Shown: one piece after another, positions 7,602 through 16,424 of the stretch | How positions within the stretch are numbered: position 1 is the first letter of the stretch | Layout: each line of letters starts with the position of its first letter | Assembly: GCF_001639065.2 (NCBI RefSeq) | Contig: NZ_LQXO02000012.1 | Span: 124,001-188,000, forward strand | Reading direction: 5' to 3' | DNA: 64,000 nt | From: Vibrio barjaei | Lineage (GTDB): Bacteria > Pseudomonadota > Gammaproteobacteria > Enterobacterales > Vibrionaceae | The notes under the pieces: generated by a model | Database searches by the model: none | Told to the model about the DNA's origin: nothing | What the model saw: only the letters and a program-made list of their open reading frames with translations | Program-made: the position numbers and the translations under genes

Positions 7602-8975
7602 ATGTCTGATCAACTGACTCTAAAAACCAAACTCTCATACGGCCTAGGTGCTTTAGGCAAAGACTTTGCCTGTGCGCCTATCTACATCTTCCTAATGTTC
7701 TACTTTACGGACGTCGCAGGGTTGTCCGCTGCGTTTGTCGGTACAATTTTCCTTGTGGCCCGAATTTTCGATGCTGTGACTGACCCACTTATGGGCGTGA
7801 TCGTTGACAACACTCGCTCAAAAATGGGTAAGTTCCGTCCGTGGATTGTTGTTGGGACGATTCTAAACGCGGTAGTGTTGATTGCGTTGTTTAGTACCCA
7901 TATGTTTGAGGGCACAGCCTTATATGTATATGCAGCGGCAGCGTACATCTTATGGGGGCTGACCTATACCATTATGGACATTCCTTATTGGTCGATGATT
8001 CCAGCGCTGTCTAGCTCTAGACAAGAACGCGAGAAGTTAGTCGTATGGCCTCGTCTATTCGCTAGCTTGGCGTGGTTTATCATCGGTACTTACGGCTTGC
8101 ATATTGTTGGTACGTTAGGAGACGGCAATCAAGGAGAGGGTTTTTTCAATCTATCAATCCTAATCGCGATTCTATTTGTGTTAAGTGCTTTCTTGGTGGC
8201 TCGCAATGTAAAAGAGGATACCAACGTCAAAGCAAATGCCGCGGAGAAGTTTAATTTCAAAGATGTGATGGTGATTATTGGTCAAAATGACCAACTAAAA
8301 GCACTGATTGGCACGGTATTATCTTTCCAAATCGCTAACTTGTTAGTGGGTGGATTCGCTATCTATTACTTTTCTTATGCACTAGGAAATCCTGAACTTT
8401 TCCCAATCTATATGATGGTTGCTGGTGCTGCGGAAGTCGCGGGTGTTTTCTTGTTCCCACGCATTGCTGCTAAGTTGCCTAGAAAGAACTTGTGGTTTAT
8501 CGCCTGTGGTTTCCCGATTCTCTCATGTGGCCTGCTACTTGCGATGAGTGGCTTGGCTCCGGGTAACGTGGTGCTCATCGGTCTCTCAGGTGCGGCGATC
8601 AAATTTGGTATCGGTATTGCGAATGCGCTACAAACCGTAATGCTTGCTGATGTTGTGGACTATGGTGAATATAAAACTGGTCGTCGCAGCGAGAGTGTTA
8701 TTTTCTCAGTTCAAACCATGTTGGTGAAATTCGCGGGTGCAGCCGGTGGCTTCATCGTTGGTGTGGGACTGTCATTAGTCGGCTATGTACCGAACGTAGA
8801 ACAAACTGCGGACACTATTTTTGGCATCGAGTTCATGATGGTGGGCTTACCTGCAATCTTAATGGCGATTAGTGGCATTGTTTACAAACGCTATTATCAC
8901 CTGCACGATGGGTTTTCTGAGAGTGCGGTTAAGCACATCGAACAGGTGGAGTCTCAAACGGTTAACGCGCAATAA
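7602..8975 (+). CDS. melB: MelB-type glycoside/cation symporter (GPH family, MFS)
   Basis: A 457-residue, 12-helix inner-membrane transporter of the glycoside-pentoside-hexuronide:cation symporter family. The N-terminal 'KLSYGLGALGKDFACAPIYIFLMFYFTD', 'ARIFDAVTDPLMG' and 'SKMGKFRPWI' segments match the MelB signature, including the Asp residues on helix II used for cation coupling (Asp-x-x-x-Asp-Pro). It should import melibiose or a related alpha-galactoside with Na+ or H+ for the cytosolic alpha-galactosidase upstream. It has its own pair of GalR-type operators and is separated from the enzyme gene by a terminator. The exact sugar cannot be read from sequence. Confidence 0.9.
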   Translation: MSDQLTLKTKLSYGLGALGKDFACAPIYIFLMFYFTDVAGLSAAFVGTIFLVARIFDAVTDPLMGVIVDNTRSKMGKFRPWIVVGTILNAVVLIALFSTHMFEGTALYVYAAAAYILWGLTYTIMDIPYWSMIPALSSSRQEREKLVVWPRLFASLAWFIIGTYGLHIVGTLGDGNQGEGFFNLSILIAILFVLSAFLVARNVKEDTNVKANAAEKFNFKDVMVIIGQNDQLKALIGTVLSFQIANLLVGGFAIYYFSYALGNPELFPIYMMVAGAAEVAGVFLFPRIAAKLPRKNLWFIACGFPILSCGLLLAMSGLAPGNVVLIGLSGAAIKFGIGIANALQTVMLADVVDYGEYKTGRRSESVIFSVQTMLVKFAGAAGGFIVGVGLSLVGYVPNVEQTADTIFGIEFMMVGLPAILMAISGIVYKRYYHLHDGFSESAVKHIEQVESQTVNAQ

Positions 8976-8995
8976 TTCAGCATCTCTCTAATTAT

Positions 8996-9053
8996 TATGA
9001 ATCACATGGTTTAATTCAGTTTATACAGAATGTATTGAATGGTGTGATTCATA
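8996..9053 (+). repeat. 11-bp perfect inverted repeat after melB-type gene
   Basis: TATGAATCACA (8996-9006) is repeated in inverse as TGTGATTCATA (9043-9053), with further partial pairing inside the 36-base interval. It lacks a T-tract. It could be a 3' mRNA stem, a weak terminator or a protein site (each arm contains TGTGAT). Confidence 0.6.
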
Positions 9054-9316
9054 AATAGAATCAGTCACTTCTCGTTTTACTCTTCCGATCTGAAGGTACT
9101 CTTCTGTCCCTTCGATGCTGACATTTCATTACAGCTCTTGACTATCTATCCATATAGACTATTCATATTATAAGTGTCATTAATTTATATAACTTATTAA
9201 TAACTAAGATATTTACAGAAAAATGACTTGAAGCCATTTTGTGATGCGCTTCAAGTGAGTAAAGTCTATCGCCAAAACCTTCTATTTTGACTTTTTAGGG
9301 GAGCCCTTTTTAGCCA
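9054..9316. other. AT-rich intergenic region before the GT39 gene
   Basis: No gene is evident in the 341 bases between the symporter and the GT39 gene. This AT-rich part carries an 8-bp inverted repeat, CTTGAAGC (9227-9234) with GCTTCAAG (9248-9255). It probably holds the promoter of the downstream gene. Confidence 0.6.
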
Positions 9317-10813
9317 ATGTTTTCAACTATTCTCAGTTTTGACCGAGCATCCACGAGTTCAACAGATGTGCAGCGTTCGCATCGCTTTGCATTCATGTGG
9401 TGTTTTTTCTATGCCGTTGCTTGGTCTTTGGTGTCTTATCATCTAGATCCAACCGTACCTTATGACGCAGTGGAAGCGTTGAACTGGGCCAGTAATGGTG
9501 AATGGGGAAGTCCAAACAACCCGTGGTTTGTAGGCTTTTTTGCTCGTATTTTACTTGTCTCAGATACTACAGAGTTTGCATCAGCATTTTGGTATGTAGG
9601 TCACTTCTCTGTTATTGCGTTGGGTATGCTGGGTTGCTACAGACTCACTTACAAACTTACAGACTCAACGGCCTTTGCATGGTTGGGTCTGCTGACTCTG
9701 AACTTATCGGGCGTGATCAATTTTGAAGCCATTCCATATAACGACAACTATTTGTTGTTCGGTTCTTGGTCATGGATTTTGCTGTTTTTTGTTAAAGCGG
9801 TTTATGAAAACGCGAAGTGGTGGTTACCGTTTGGTGTGTTAGCCGGTTGCTCTGCAATGGCTAAATACACGACCTTCGCACCGGTTGCGATGGTATTTAT
9901 ACTTAGCCTTACAGTGCCAAGCGTGCGTCGCTTTTGGAAAGAACCGTATTTCTATGCCGGTATTATTGCGTTTCTAGCTTTAGTAACACCAAACTTCTTT
10001 TGGATGTTTGCTAACAACTTCTCGTCGGTGAAGTGGGTGAGTGGTCAAGTATCGGCACAGTTGAGTCCTGGTAGTTGGTTAGCGCTGCTGTCGGTATTCT
10101 ATCCGTTTATTTTGTTAGCCGCGCTACTTGGCAAACGGGCGCTGAAACTAACTAAAGATGTGCCTGAAAAAGTATGGTTAACAACGTTCGTTTTATTGGC
10201 TCCGCTGGTGCTTATCATGGCTTGGTTTACCTTCCATAAAGGTAATCGCCTTGTGGAATGGCTACACCCGTTCTTCATGCCTGCGCCGGCAGTATTGGTT
10301 GCTTATCTAGCAAAAGATGTTGTAGGTAAACTATCGAGACCATTTAAAGTGTTGTCAGTGATGGCATTGGTTATGATTGTTGGTTACGCCTCGGTGATGA
10401 TCTTTAACGTTCGTAATGCGGGACAGAACTTTAGTGGGATTAAGACGTTAAGCAACGAAGCAGAACAGTTTTGGTACCAACACAACGACAAGCCGTTGAC
10501 ATTAGTTGGTGGAACAGAGCTTTCTCAATGGTTTACCTTCTATATTGCGCCTCATCCAAAAATGACGAATCAGTGGAGCAATGAGACGCTACCCAATGTT
10601 TACAATCGCCATATCTCAGCAGAAGCGATTTCGCAGCAGGGTGTGTTGTTGATGGGTAATATGGGGGCAGGATGTGAAAAAGGGGTATTTGCTCGCTTTA
10701 CTAATGAATGGCCGCAGTTTGTACCAGATATTCAGCAAGAAGTGATTTATCAAGAGTCTCCGCAGGACAAACAGCAGGCAGTATGTTTGGGAATCGTGAG
10801 TCCGCGTTCTTAA
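9317..10813 (+). CDS. GT39-family (PMT_2/ArnT-like) membrane glycosyltransferase
   Basis: A 498-residue polytopic membrane protein with about ten predicted helices in the first 360 residues and a soluble periplasmic C-terminal part. It resembles the dolichyl-phosphate-mannose-protein mannosyltransferase/ArnT superfamily, which moves sugars from polyprenyl-phosphate donors to lipid or protein acceptors in the periplasm. The acidic loop motif 'DPTVPYDAVEALNW' after the first helix corresponds to the DE-type catalytic loop. Neither donor nor acceptor can be inferred. It is isolated: there are no LPS or polymyxin-resistance genes beside it. A good terminator follows. ATG at 9317 is the only sensible start. 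Confidence 0.78.
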   Translation: MFSTILSFDRASTSSTDVQRSHRFAFMWCFFYAVAWSLVSYHLDPTVPYDAVEALNWASNGEWGSPNNPWFVGFFARILLVSDTTEFASAFWYVGHFSVIALGMLGCYRLTYKLTDSTAFAWLGLLTLNLSGVINFEAIPYNDNYLLFGSWSWILLFFVKAVYENAKWWLPFGVLAGCSAMAKYTTFAPVAMVFILSLTVPSVRRFWKEPYFYAGIIAFLALVTPNFFWMFANNFSSVKWVSGQVSAQLSPGSWLALLSVFYPFILLAALLGKRALKLTKDVPEKVWLTTFVLLAPLVLIMAWFTFHKGNRLVEWLHPFFMPAPAVLVAYLAKDVVGKLSRPFKVLSVMALVMIVGYASVMIFNVRNAGQNFSGIKTLSNEAEQFWYQHNDKPLTLVGGTELSQWFTFYIAPHPKMTNQWSNETLPNVYNRHISAEAISQQGVLLMGNMGAGCEKGVFARFTNEWPQFVPDIQQEVIYQESPQDKQQAVCLGIVSPRS

Positions 10814-10835
10814 TCAATGCAGCGTTATAATCAAA

Positions 10836-10867
10836 TAAGCCCTCTAGTATTGAGGGCTTACTTTTTT
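10836..10867 (+). terminator. Terminator after GT39 gene
   Basis: TAAGCCCTC (10836-10844) pairs with GAGGGCTTA (10852-10860), followed by CTTTTTT. It lies between convergent genes. Confidence 0.88.
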
Positions 10868-10888
10868 GAAGAGACGTTACAATAGAGC

Positions 10889-11800
10889 TTAAGCGATCTT
10901 GATACCTTCTAGGTGCTGCTGACATTGTGTTCTCGCTGTCCCAAAAAACGCTTGCAGATAGTGTTTATCCTTTTCTCCATTTCTCACCGCGGCAAAGAGT
11001 CTTCGCCAAAGCCCTTGTCCTAGTGGCTTACTGGTAATTAACCCTTGGCGAGAAAACTCACTCACTGCCCAGTTAGGTAAAGCTGCGACCCCTAAACCTG
11101 CCGATACCATTTGCACCAACATTAAGGTGTTGTCAGCTTGTTTCCATTTCTTTGGTTCTATCCCTGCTGGGGTTAAGAAATGTTTGACTACATCGAGACG
11201 TTGCTTTTGAACGGGATATGTCAATAAGGTCTGCTCAGATAGATCTTCGGGTTTAATCACAGACTTTTCTGCTAGTAGGTGAGAAATGGACGTGACTAAA
11301 CGCATCTCAAAATCGAACAGGGGTTCATAATGAATTTCAGAGCGCGGCTGGATATCAGAGGTAATGACCAGATCTAGCTCTCCAGCAACCAATGCAGGAA
11401 TAGGTTCAAAGCCGAAGCCAGAGGAAAAATCGAGTTCTACATGAGGCCACGCGAGTTGGTACTCTTTCAACGCAGGCATCAGCCATTGAAAGCAAGAGTG
11501 ACAGTCTATTGCCATGTGCAAACGACCGTTGATGTCTTCTTTGAGACCTGCTAAATCACCTTCCGCTTGTGCTATGCGAGGAAGAATTTCGTTCGCTAGG
11601 TTGAGGAGTATCTCTCCTTCTGAGGTAAATCGAACTGGGCGTGTCTTACGAATAAACAACGGTGAGCCGATACGCGCTTCTAGGTCCTTCAGTTGATGAG
11701 AGAGGGCGGACTGAGTTAGGTGAAGCGATGTGGCGGTCGCAGTTAGTGATCCTGTGTCCCGTAGCGATGCCAATGTCTTTAAGTGCTTTAGCTCTATCAT
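10889..11800 (-). CDS. metR: MetR, LysR-type activator of methionine synthesis
   Basis: A 303-residue LysR regulator with an N-terminal winged helix ('LTATATSLHLTQSALSHQLKDLE', about residues 18-40) and a C-terminal effector domain that in MetR senses homocysteine. It is divergently transcribed from metE, the classic MetR target, across a 197-base gap containing a perfect MetR box (TGAA-N5-TTCA) and MetJ-like boxes. Length and sequence match MetR of enteric bacteria and Vibrio. It should activate metE and probably repress itself. Confidence 0.95.
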   Translation of the reverse strand: MIELKHLKTLASLRDTGSLTATATSLHLTQSALSHQLKDLEARIGSPLFIRKTRPVRFTSEGEILLNLANEILPRIAQAEGDLAGLKEDINGRLHMAIDCHSCFQWLMPALKEYQLAWPHVELDFSSGFGFEPIPALVAGELDLVITSDIQPRSEIHYEPLFDFEMRLVTSISHLLAEKSVIKPEDLSEQTLLTYPVQKQRLDVVKHFLTPAGIEPKKWKQADNTLMLVQMVSAGLGVAALPNWAVSEFSRQGLITSKPLGQGLWRRLFAAVRNGEKDKHYLQAFFGTARTQCQQHLEGIKIA

Positions 11801-11857
11801 GAATATCCCTCATCCTGTTCCCTTGACTATTAACTTAACGCGATTTATAGGATGTGT

Positions 11858-11873
11858 AAACATCTAGACGTCC
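11858..11873. promoter_or_regulatory. Tandem MetJ-like met boxes
   Basis: AGACGTCC (11866-11873) differs by one base from the met-box consensus AGACGTCT and is preceded by a poorer 8-bp unit, AAACATCT (11858-11865). Two adjacent 8-mers are the minimum for MetJ binding. Location between metR and metE fits. Confidence 0.6.
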
Positions 11874-11895
11874 AAAATCTATTTCTATCTGTTGT

Positions 11896-11908
11896 TGAAT
11901 TAATTTCA
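11896..11908. promoter_or_regulatory. MetR binding site
   Basis: TGAATTAATTTCA matches the MetR consensus TGAA-N5-TTCA exactly. It lies 90 bases upstream of the metE start in the divergent metR-metE region. Confidence 0.8.
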
Positions 11909-11997
11909 TATTCAATGTGAATGATTTGAGATTGTTCATATTTGCTGGCTAGGAGATAGTTTAGCCATCCAGACTGCTTCAGATAAAGGACATCAAC

Positions 11998-14277
11998 ATG
12001 ACAGTAACTCACATTCTTGGCTATCCACGTATCGGTGAAAAACGCGAACTTAAATTTGCTCTAGAGAAATACTGGAAAGGGGAGAGCGACCAAGCTGCTC
12101 TCAAGCAAACCGCAAATGACATCAAAGAGAATAACTGGGCGCTGCAACGCGATAATGAACTGTCATTCGTGACAGCAGGCGATTTTGCTTGGTATGACCA
12201 TGTACTTGGTACCAGTTTACTGCTAGGCCATGTGCCAAAGCGACATGCGAACGGCTTTCCTGATCTTGATACTCTTTTTCGTGTCGGACGAGGCCAGTCA
12301 CAAGCTCAGTGCGGCTGCAGTGGCCAAGCGGCGTCAGACATGACGAAGTGGTTTAACACCAACTATCACTATATTGTTCCTGAGTTTTCCTCGCAAGATA
12401 GTTTTCAGGTAAGTTGGACCCAATTATTTGATGAGATAAATGAAGCTCAGCAAGATAACCGCAATGTGAAACCTGTGCTTCTAGGCCCGTTGAGTTACCT
12501 TTATCTCGGTAAAGAAGTCGAAGACGGTTTTGATAGACTCACTCTTTTGCCGCGTCTTTTGACGGCATACCAAGCTATCTTAGCGAAACTAGAAAAGCAG
12601 GGTGTGGAGTGGGTGCAAATTGACGAGCCAATATTGTCTCTTGAGCTTCCAAAGCCATGGCTAAGCAGTTTTAAGCTGGCCTATCAGGTAATTCGAAGTG
12701 ACGTGAAAGTGTTACTAACAACCTATTTTGACTCGGTTGTAGAATCGCTAGATGTGATTAAGCAGCTAAGTGTTGATGGGCTGCACATTGATGTAGCAGC
12801 GGCTCCTGAACAGCTAAATATAGTGGTTGATCAACTACCAGAAGACTGGGTGTTATCGGTCGGTACTATCAATGGTCGAAATGTATGGCGCGCAAATCTA
12901 CACAGTAAGCTACAACAGTTGCAGCCAGTAAAAGAAAAGCTTGGTGATCGTTTGTGGATCGCCACCTCATGTTCTTTGCTACACAGCCCGGTTGATTTAG
13001 ACCTGGAGACCAAACTTCCAGAAGGAACAAAAAACTGGTTCTCCTTTGCCAAACAGAAGGTTAGTGAAGTGCAATGGTTGGCTAAGGCATTAGATGGCGA
13101 TGAAAATGCAAGACAGTATTGTGCTCAATACAGTCAACCCATTATAGAGCGTGAGCTATCGACTTGGGTGAATAAACCTGCGGTTCAAAAGCGTGTTGCC
13201 GCTCTGGGCCAAACCAACGGTGATCGCTGCGCACCTTATGATGAGCGAGCCCATCACCAGAAAGAAGTTTTGAAGCTTCCTTTATTGCCAACTACGACGA
13301 TAGGTTCGTTCCCACAAACCTCTGAAGTTCGACAAACACGTGCGGCGTACAAACGTAATGACATTGATTTCTCTAGCTATCAAACCGCTATGCATGCGTT
13401 TATCAAAGATACGGTAGAGCGACAGGAAGCCACTGGATTAGATGTTTTGGTGCATGGTGAAGCTGAACGTAATGATATGGTGGAGTACTTTGCGGAGAAT
13501 CTTTCAGGCTTTCAAACTACTCAATTTGGTTGGGTACAGAGCTATGGTTCGCGCTGTGTGAAACCTGCCATCGTGGTTGCTGATATTGAACGTGACAAAC
13601 CAATGACAGTTGAGTGGTCAACTTACGCTCAGTCTCTAACCTCAAAACCGATGAAAGGTATGTTAACGGGTCCTGTGACTATCTTATGTTGGACGTTCCC
13701 TCGTGAGGATGTGACGCGAGAAACGATAGCGAATCAGCTTGCATTAGCGCTTCAAGATGAAGTTAATGATTTGCAGAACGCCGGAATTAATATCATTCAG
13801 ATTGATGAACCTGCTATTCGCGAAGGCTTACCGCTAAAACAGCGTGACCATAAAGCGTATCTAGAGTGGGCGGTGAAGGCGTTCAAAGTGTCTGCGGCAA
13901 GTGCTAAACCAGAAACCCAAATACACACTCATATGTGTTACAGCGAGTTTAATGAAATCATTGAATCTGTTGCTGCGTTAGATGCAGATGTGATTACCAT
14001 TGAAACTTCTCGTTCAAATATGGAACTGCTAAATGCGTTTGAAGAGTTTAACTATCCAAATGAGATTGGACCGGGGGTTTACGATATTCACTCTCCAAAC
14101 ATCCCGACCGTTGAATGGATTGAGCAATTGATTGAGAAAGCGGCTGAACGTATTCCTGTGGAAAGGTTATGGGTGAACCCAGACTGCGGTCTAAAAACAC
14201 GTAACTGGGAAGAAACGGAAGCGTCATTAAACAACTTAGTGAAAGCTGCGAGTAACTTACGTAAAAAGCTAAGTTAA
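11998..14277 (+). CDS. metE: Cobalamin-independent methionine synthase MetE
   Basis: A 759-residue zinc enzyme that transfers the methyl group of 5-methyltetrahydropteroyl-triglutamate to homocysteine. The zinc ligands are visible: His645 and Cys647 (HMC), Glu669 (TIETSRS) and Cys730 (PDCG), each offset by four from the E. coli numbering. The N-terminal barrel has the folate-binding '[19 protein letters not shown]' start, and the C-terminal barrel begins near '[12 protein letters not shown]'. Control is probably by MetR and MetJ through the sites upstream. The start at 11998 has a purine-rich AAAGGA upstream. A strong terminator follows. Confidence 0.98.
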   Translation: MTVTHILGYPRIGEKRELKFALEKYWKGESDQAALKQTANDIKENNWALQRDNELSFVTAGDFAWYDHVLGTSLLLGHVPKRHANGFPDLDTLFRVGRGQSQAQCGCSGQAASDMTKWFNTNYHYIVPEFSSQDSFQVSWTQLFDEINEAQQDNRNVKPVLLGPLSYLYLGKEVEDGFDRLTLLPRLLTAYQAILAKLEKQGVEWVQIDEPILSLELPKPWLSSFKLAYQVIRSDVKVLLTTYFDSVVESLDVIKQLSVDGLHIDVAAAPEQLNIVVDQLPEDWVLSVGTINGRNVWRANLHSKLQQLQPVKEKLGDRLWIATSCSLLHSPVDLDLETKLPEGTKNWFSFAKQKVSEVQWLAKALDGDENARQYCAQYSQPIIERELSTWVNKPAVQKRVAALGQTNGDRCAPYDERAHHQKEVLKLPLLPTTTIGSFPQTSEVRQTRAAYKRNDIDFSSYQTAMHAFIKDTVERQEATGLDVLVHGEAERNDMVEYFAENLSGFQTTQFGWVQSYGSRCVKPAIVVADIERDKPMTVEWSTYAQSLTSKPMKGMLTGPVTILCWTFPREDVTRETIANQLALALQDEVNDLQNAGINIIQIDEPAIREGLPLKQRDHKAYLEWAVKAFKVSAASAKPETQIHTHMCYSEFNEIIESVAALDADVITIETSRSNMELLNAFEEFNYPNEIGPGVYDIHSPNIPTVEWIEQLIEKAAERIPVERLWVNPDCGLKTRNWEETEASLNNLVKAASNLRKKLS

Positions 14278-14293
14278 TCGGTGAAAAAAGTAG

Positions 14294-14321
14294 AAAAGGC
14301 TTGCATCTGCAAGCCTTTTTT
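14294..14321. terminator. Bidirectional terminator between metE and aspS
   Basis: AAAAGGCTTGCA (14294-14305) pairs with TGCAAGCCTTTT (14308-14319), with T-runs on both strands. It can terminate both convergent genes. Confidence 0.9.
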
Positions 14322-14333
14322 CGATGAGTCGAA

Positions 14334-14738
14334 CTAGTTCGCAGGCGGCTTGTCGCAATAATCTTTTGTGACTAGCTGGTCTATCATAAGTTGACCGCGC
14401 GAATTACGAATTTTGATGCGATAGGCCAAACCCATATCCAGATTTGACTTCACTTCACGGTCTGTACAGTAATAGTTCATGCTATTACGTAATACCGTAT
14501 CAAGCGGTTTCGCGCCTTTGGCATCGGTATTGTAGATCATCATAATTTCAACCGTGCCTTTGTTGGCGGAGGCCTTCATGATGGATAAAGGGCCCTGTTC
14601 AATCGGCAAACCAGAAGACAACACGCTAGCGCGGCTTTGAGCCAGCATTTCTATTTGACGCTGTTGGTCATCATTGGTGCTAGAACAGCCAGCTAACACG
14701 GTCACTGCCGTGATAGCCATCCAAAGAGATTTTTTCAT
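14334..14738 (-). CDS. aspS: AspS/GspS-beta type pilotin lipoprotein of type II secretion
   Basis: A 134-residue lipoprotein with a signal peptide ending in LAGC (lipidated Cys18). The mature part resembles the Vibrio alternative pilotin AspS, which escorts the T2SS secretin GspD to the outer membrane. Two cysteines ('YYCTDRE' and 'DYCDKPP') are placed to form the family's disulfide. In V. cholerae, as I recall, aspS also sits next to metE, which supports the call. No other T2SS gene lies in the window, as is usual for this orphan pilotin. It converges with metE across a shared terminator. Signal and cysteines are seen; function is by family knowledge. Confidence 0.83.
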   Translation of the reverse strand: MKKSLWMAITAVTVLAGCSSTNDDQQRQIEMLAQSRASVLSSGLPIEQGPLSIMKASANKGTVEIMMIYNTDAKGAKPLDTVLRNSMNYYCTDREVKSNLDMGLAYRIKIRNSRGQLMIDQLVTKDYCDKPPAN

Positions 14739-14747
14739 CGTTCGCCT

Positions 14748-15044
14748 TTAGAATACTTTCTTAAATGGTTTAACGATAACGTTAGCATAAACACCAGCTT
14801 CAATGTACGGGTCAGCATCTGCCCATTGTTGCGCTGCCGCTAACGATTCGAACTCAGCAATAACGGTTGAGCCAGTAAACCCAGCATCTCCCGGATTATC
14901 ACTGTCGATGGCTGGCATTGGGCCTGCGGTGAGCAATCGACCTTCATCTTGGAGTGTTTGAAGTCTTTCCAGATGTTGTGGGCGAACGCTGAGACGCTTT
15001 TCTAGTGAGTTCTCAACGTCTTGTGAAAAAATAACGTACCACAT
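14748..15044 (-). CDS. yciI: YciI-family protein
   Basis: A 98-residue dimeric alpha/beta ferredoxin-fold protein of the YCII family. The start is MWYVIFSQD at 15044, with AAGGAAA upstream; a further in-frame ATG five codons earlier is unlikely. '[26 protein letters not shown]' carries the conserved His and Asp of the putative active site, and 'DPYIEAGVY' is the family C-terminal signature. The reaction is not established. It lies between aspS and yciA, and yciI-yciA-yciB neighbourhoods are common in Gammaproteobacteria. Confidence 0.9.
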   Translation of the reverse strand: MWYVIFSQDVENSLEKRLSVRPQHLERLQTLQDEGRLLTAGPMPAIDSDNPGDAGFTGSTVIAEFESLAAAQQWADADPYIEAGVYANVIVKPFKKVF

Positions 15045-15117
15045 ATTTGTTTCCTTCAAATAGTCATGTCCTCATAAGATGTCATTTTTTCACTGAAAAG
15101 TCATCGCTAGAACTGCT

Positions 15118-15519
15118 TTAATTTGGATTAATTGGACGAGGGCGTCCATTTGCATCAATGGCAACGTAATGGAAGGTTGCTTCACATACTTGGTAACGCT
15201 CTCCGACACCTTCTAAGCTTACTGGTTTAACCCATACTTCTAGGTTGATGGTCATTGAGGTATTACCAATTTTGGTGCATTCACCATAGCAGCAAACCAC
15301 ATCACCAACTTTTACGGGGTGTTTGAACGTGATACCTGACACTGAAACCGTCACGATACGGCCATGAGAGATCTCTTTAGCTAGGATACCGCCGGCTAAG
15401 TCCAATTGAGACATAATCCAACCACCAAATATATCGCCATTCGCATTGGTGTTTTCTGGCATAGCCAGAGTACGAATTATAGGCTGGCCTTTGGGTGTGT
15501 TCGATGTTGTATTGGTCAT
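15118..15519 (-). CDS. yciA: YciA acyl-CoA thioesterase
   Basis: A 133-residue hotdog-fold thioesterase that hydrolyses a broad range of acyl-CoAs. The 'NANGDIFGGWIMSQLDLAGGI' region contains the active-site Asn and Asp (NxxGDIFGG), and 'FKHPVKVGDVV' is the second hallmark. I place the start at 15519 (MTNTTSN), because GGAAG precedes it. The neighbours yciI and yciB match the usual context. Cytoplasmic. Confidence 0.94.
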   Translation of the reverse strand: MTNTTSNTPKGQPIIRTLAMPENTNANGDIFGGWIMSQLDLAGGILAKEISHGRIVTVSVSGITFKHPVKVGDVVCCYGECTKIGNTSMTINLEVWVKPVSLEGVGERYQVCEATFHYVAIDANGRPRPINPN

Positions 15520-15604
15520 GGTTATAGTCTTCCTGAAACAAGACAGCGACCCGTAGGTCGCTGTTTTCAATTATCTGCGGAGTATACAAAACTTCCGCCT
15601 TGAA

Positions 15605-16177
15605 TCAAGACGTATGATCTTGGTTCTCATTTTTGGCAGGTTTGCCTTCTTCATCTTTTGGGATGTGTTTGTAGATATACACACCAGTGAAAATGGTGAA
15701 GAGCAGGGTAGCGGCTAATAGGCCGAAGACTTTAAAGTTTACCCAAACGTCGAGTGGAAGGGAGTAAGCGACGTAAATGTTCAAACCCGCGCAGAAAGAA
15801 AAGAAGCCGACCCACGCATAGTTTACTTTGGCCCAAACCGCGTCAGGTAAGGTGATTTCTTTACCCAGCATACCTTTAATAGCACTTCGTCCCATTGCAT
15901 GACTAACCGCTAGACCTATCGCAAAGATCACGTAAACAATAGTTACTTTCCATTTTATGAAGTTGTCATCATGTAAGAATATCGTCATGCCACCAAACAC
16001 AGCGACCATTAAAAATGTAATGACCTGCATTTTTTCGACTTTCTTATATAGGAAATAGGTGACGACGATTTGAACTGCGGTTGCGACGATCAATGCGCCC
16101 GTTGCTACGTAGATATCTTGCATCTTATATAGAACGAAAAAGATAATCAGTGGAATAAAATCAAGTAGTTGCTTCAT
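15605..16177 (-). CDS. yciB: Inner-membrane septation/envelope protein YciB (IspZ)
   Basis: A 190-residue polytopic protein with five or six predicted helices. '[30 protein letters not shown]' is the typical start of the YciB/IspZ family, implicated in cell-envelope synthesis and septation. The C-terminus is charged and cytoplasmic ('[17 protein letters not shown]'). It belongs to the yciB-yciA-yciI group. Start at 16177. Confidence 0.95.
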   Translation of the reverse strand: MKQLLDFIPLIIFFVLYKMQDIYVATGALIVATAVQIVVTYFLYKKVEKMQVITFLMVAVFGGMTIFLHDDNFIKWKVTIVYVIFAIGLAVSHAMGRSAIKGMLGKEITLPDAVWAKVNYAWVGFFSFCAGLNIYVAYSLPLDVWVNFKVFGLLAATLLFTIFTGVYIYKHIPKDEEGKPAKNENQDHTS

Positions 16178-16367
16178 GTTTCTCGCAAACCTTTCAATGG
16201 TGATTCACGACAGTGTAACCAAAACTTTGCCAATACAAAACAATTTGAACAAATTGGTGGTGAAGATGCTTTGGACAAGGAGAGCTCTATGAGTGACGAA
16301 ACGAACTCCTTTTGTTTGTAATCAGAGATAACCTAATAGAAAAATATAAATTAAAACAGTCTCATAT

Positions 16368-16401
16368 AAAAAAGGGTCGCCACCATAGAGTGACAACCCT
16401 T
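16368..16401 (-). terminator. Terminator of the symporter gene
   Basis: Read on the minus strand, AAGGGTTGTCAC (16401-16390) pairs with GTGGCGACCCTT (16383-16372) with two mismatches, then a T-run (16373-16368). Confidence 0.75.
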
Positions 16402-16424
16402 GTAATCCGTTTATTAGCTTTACG

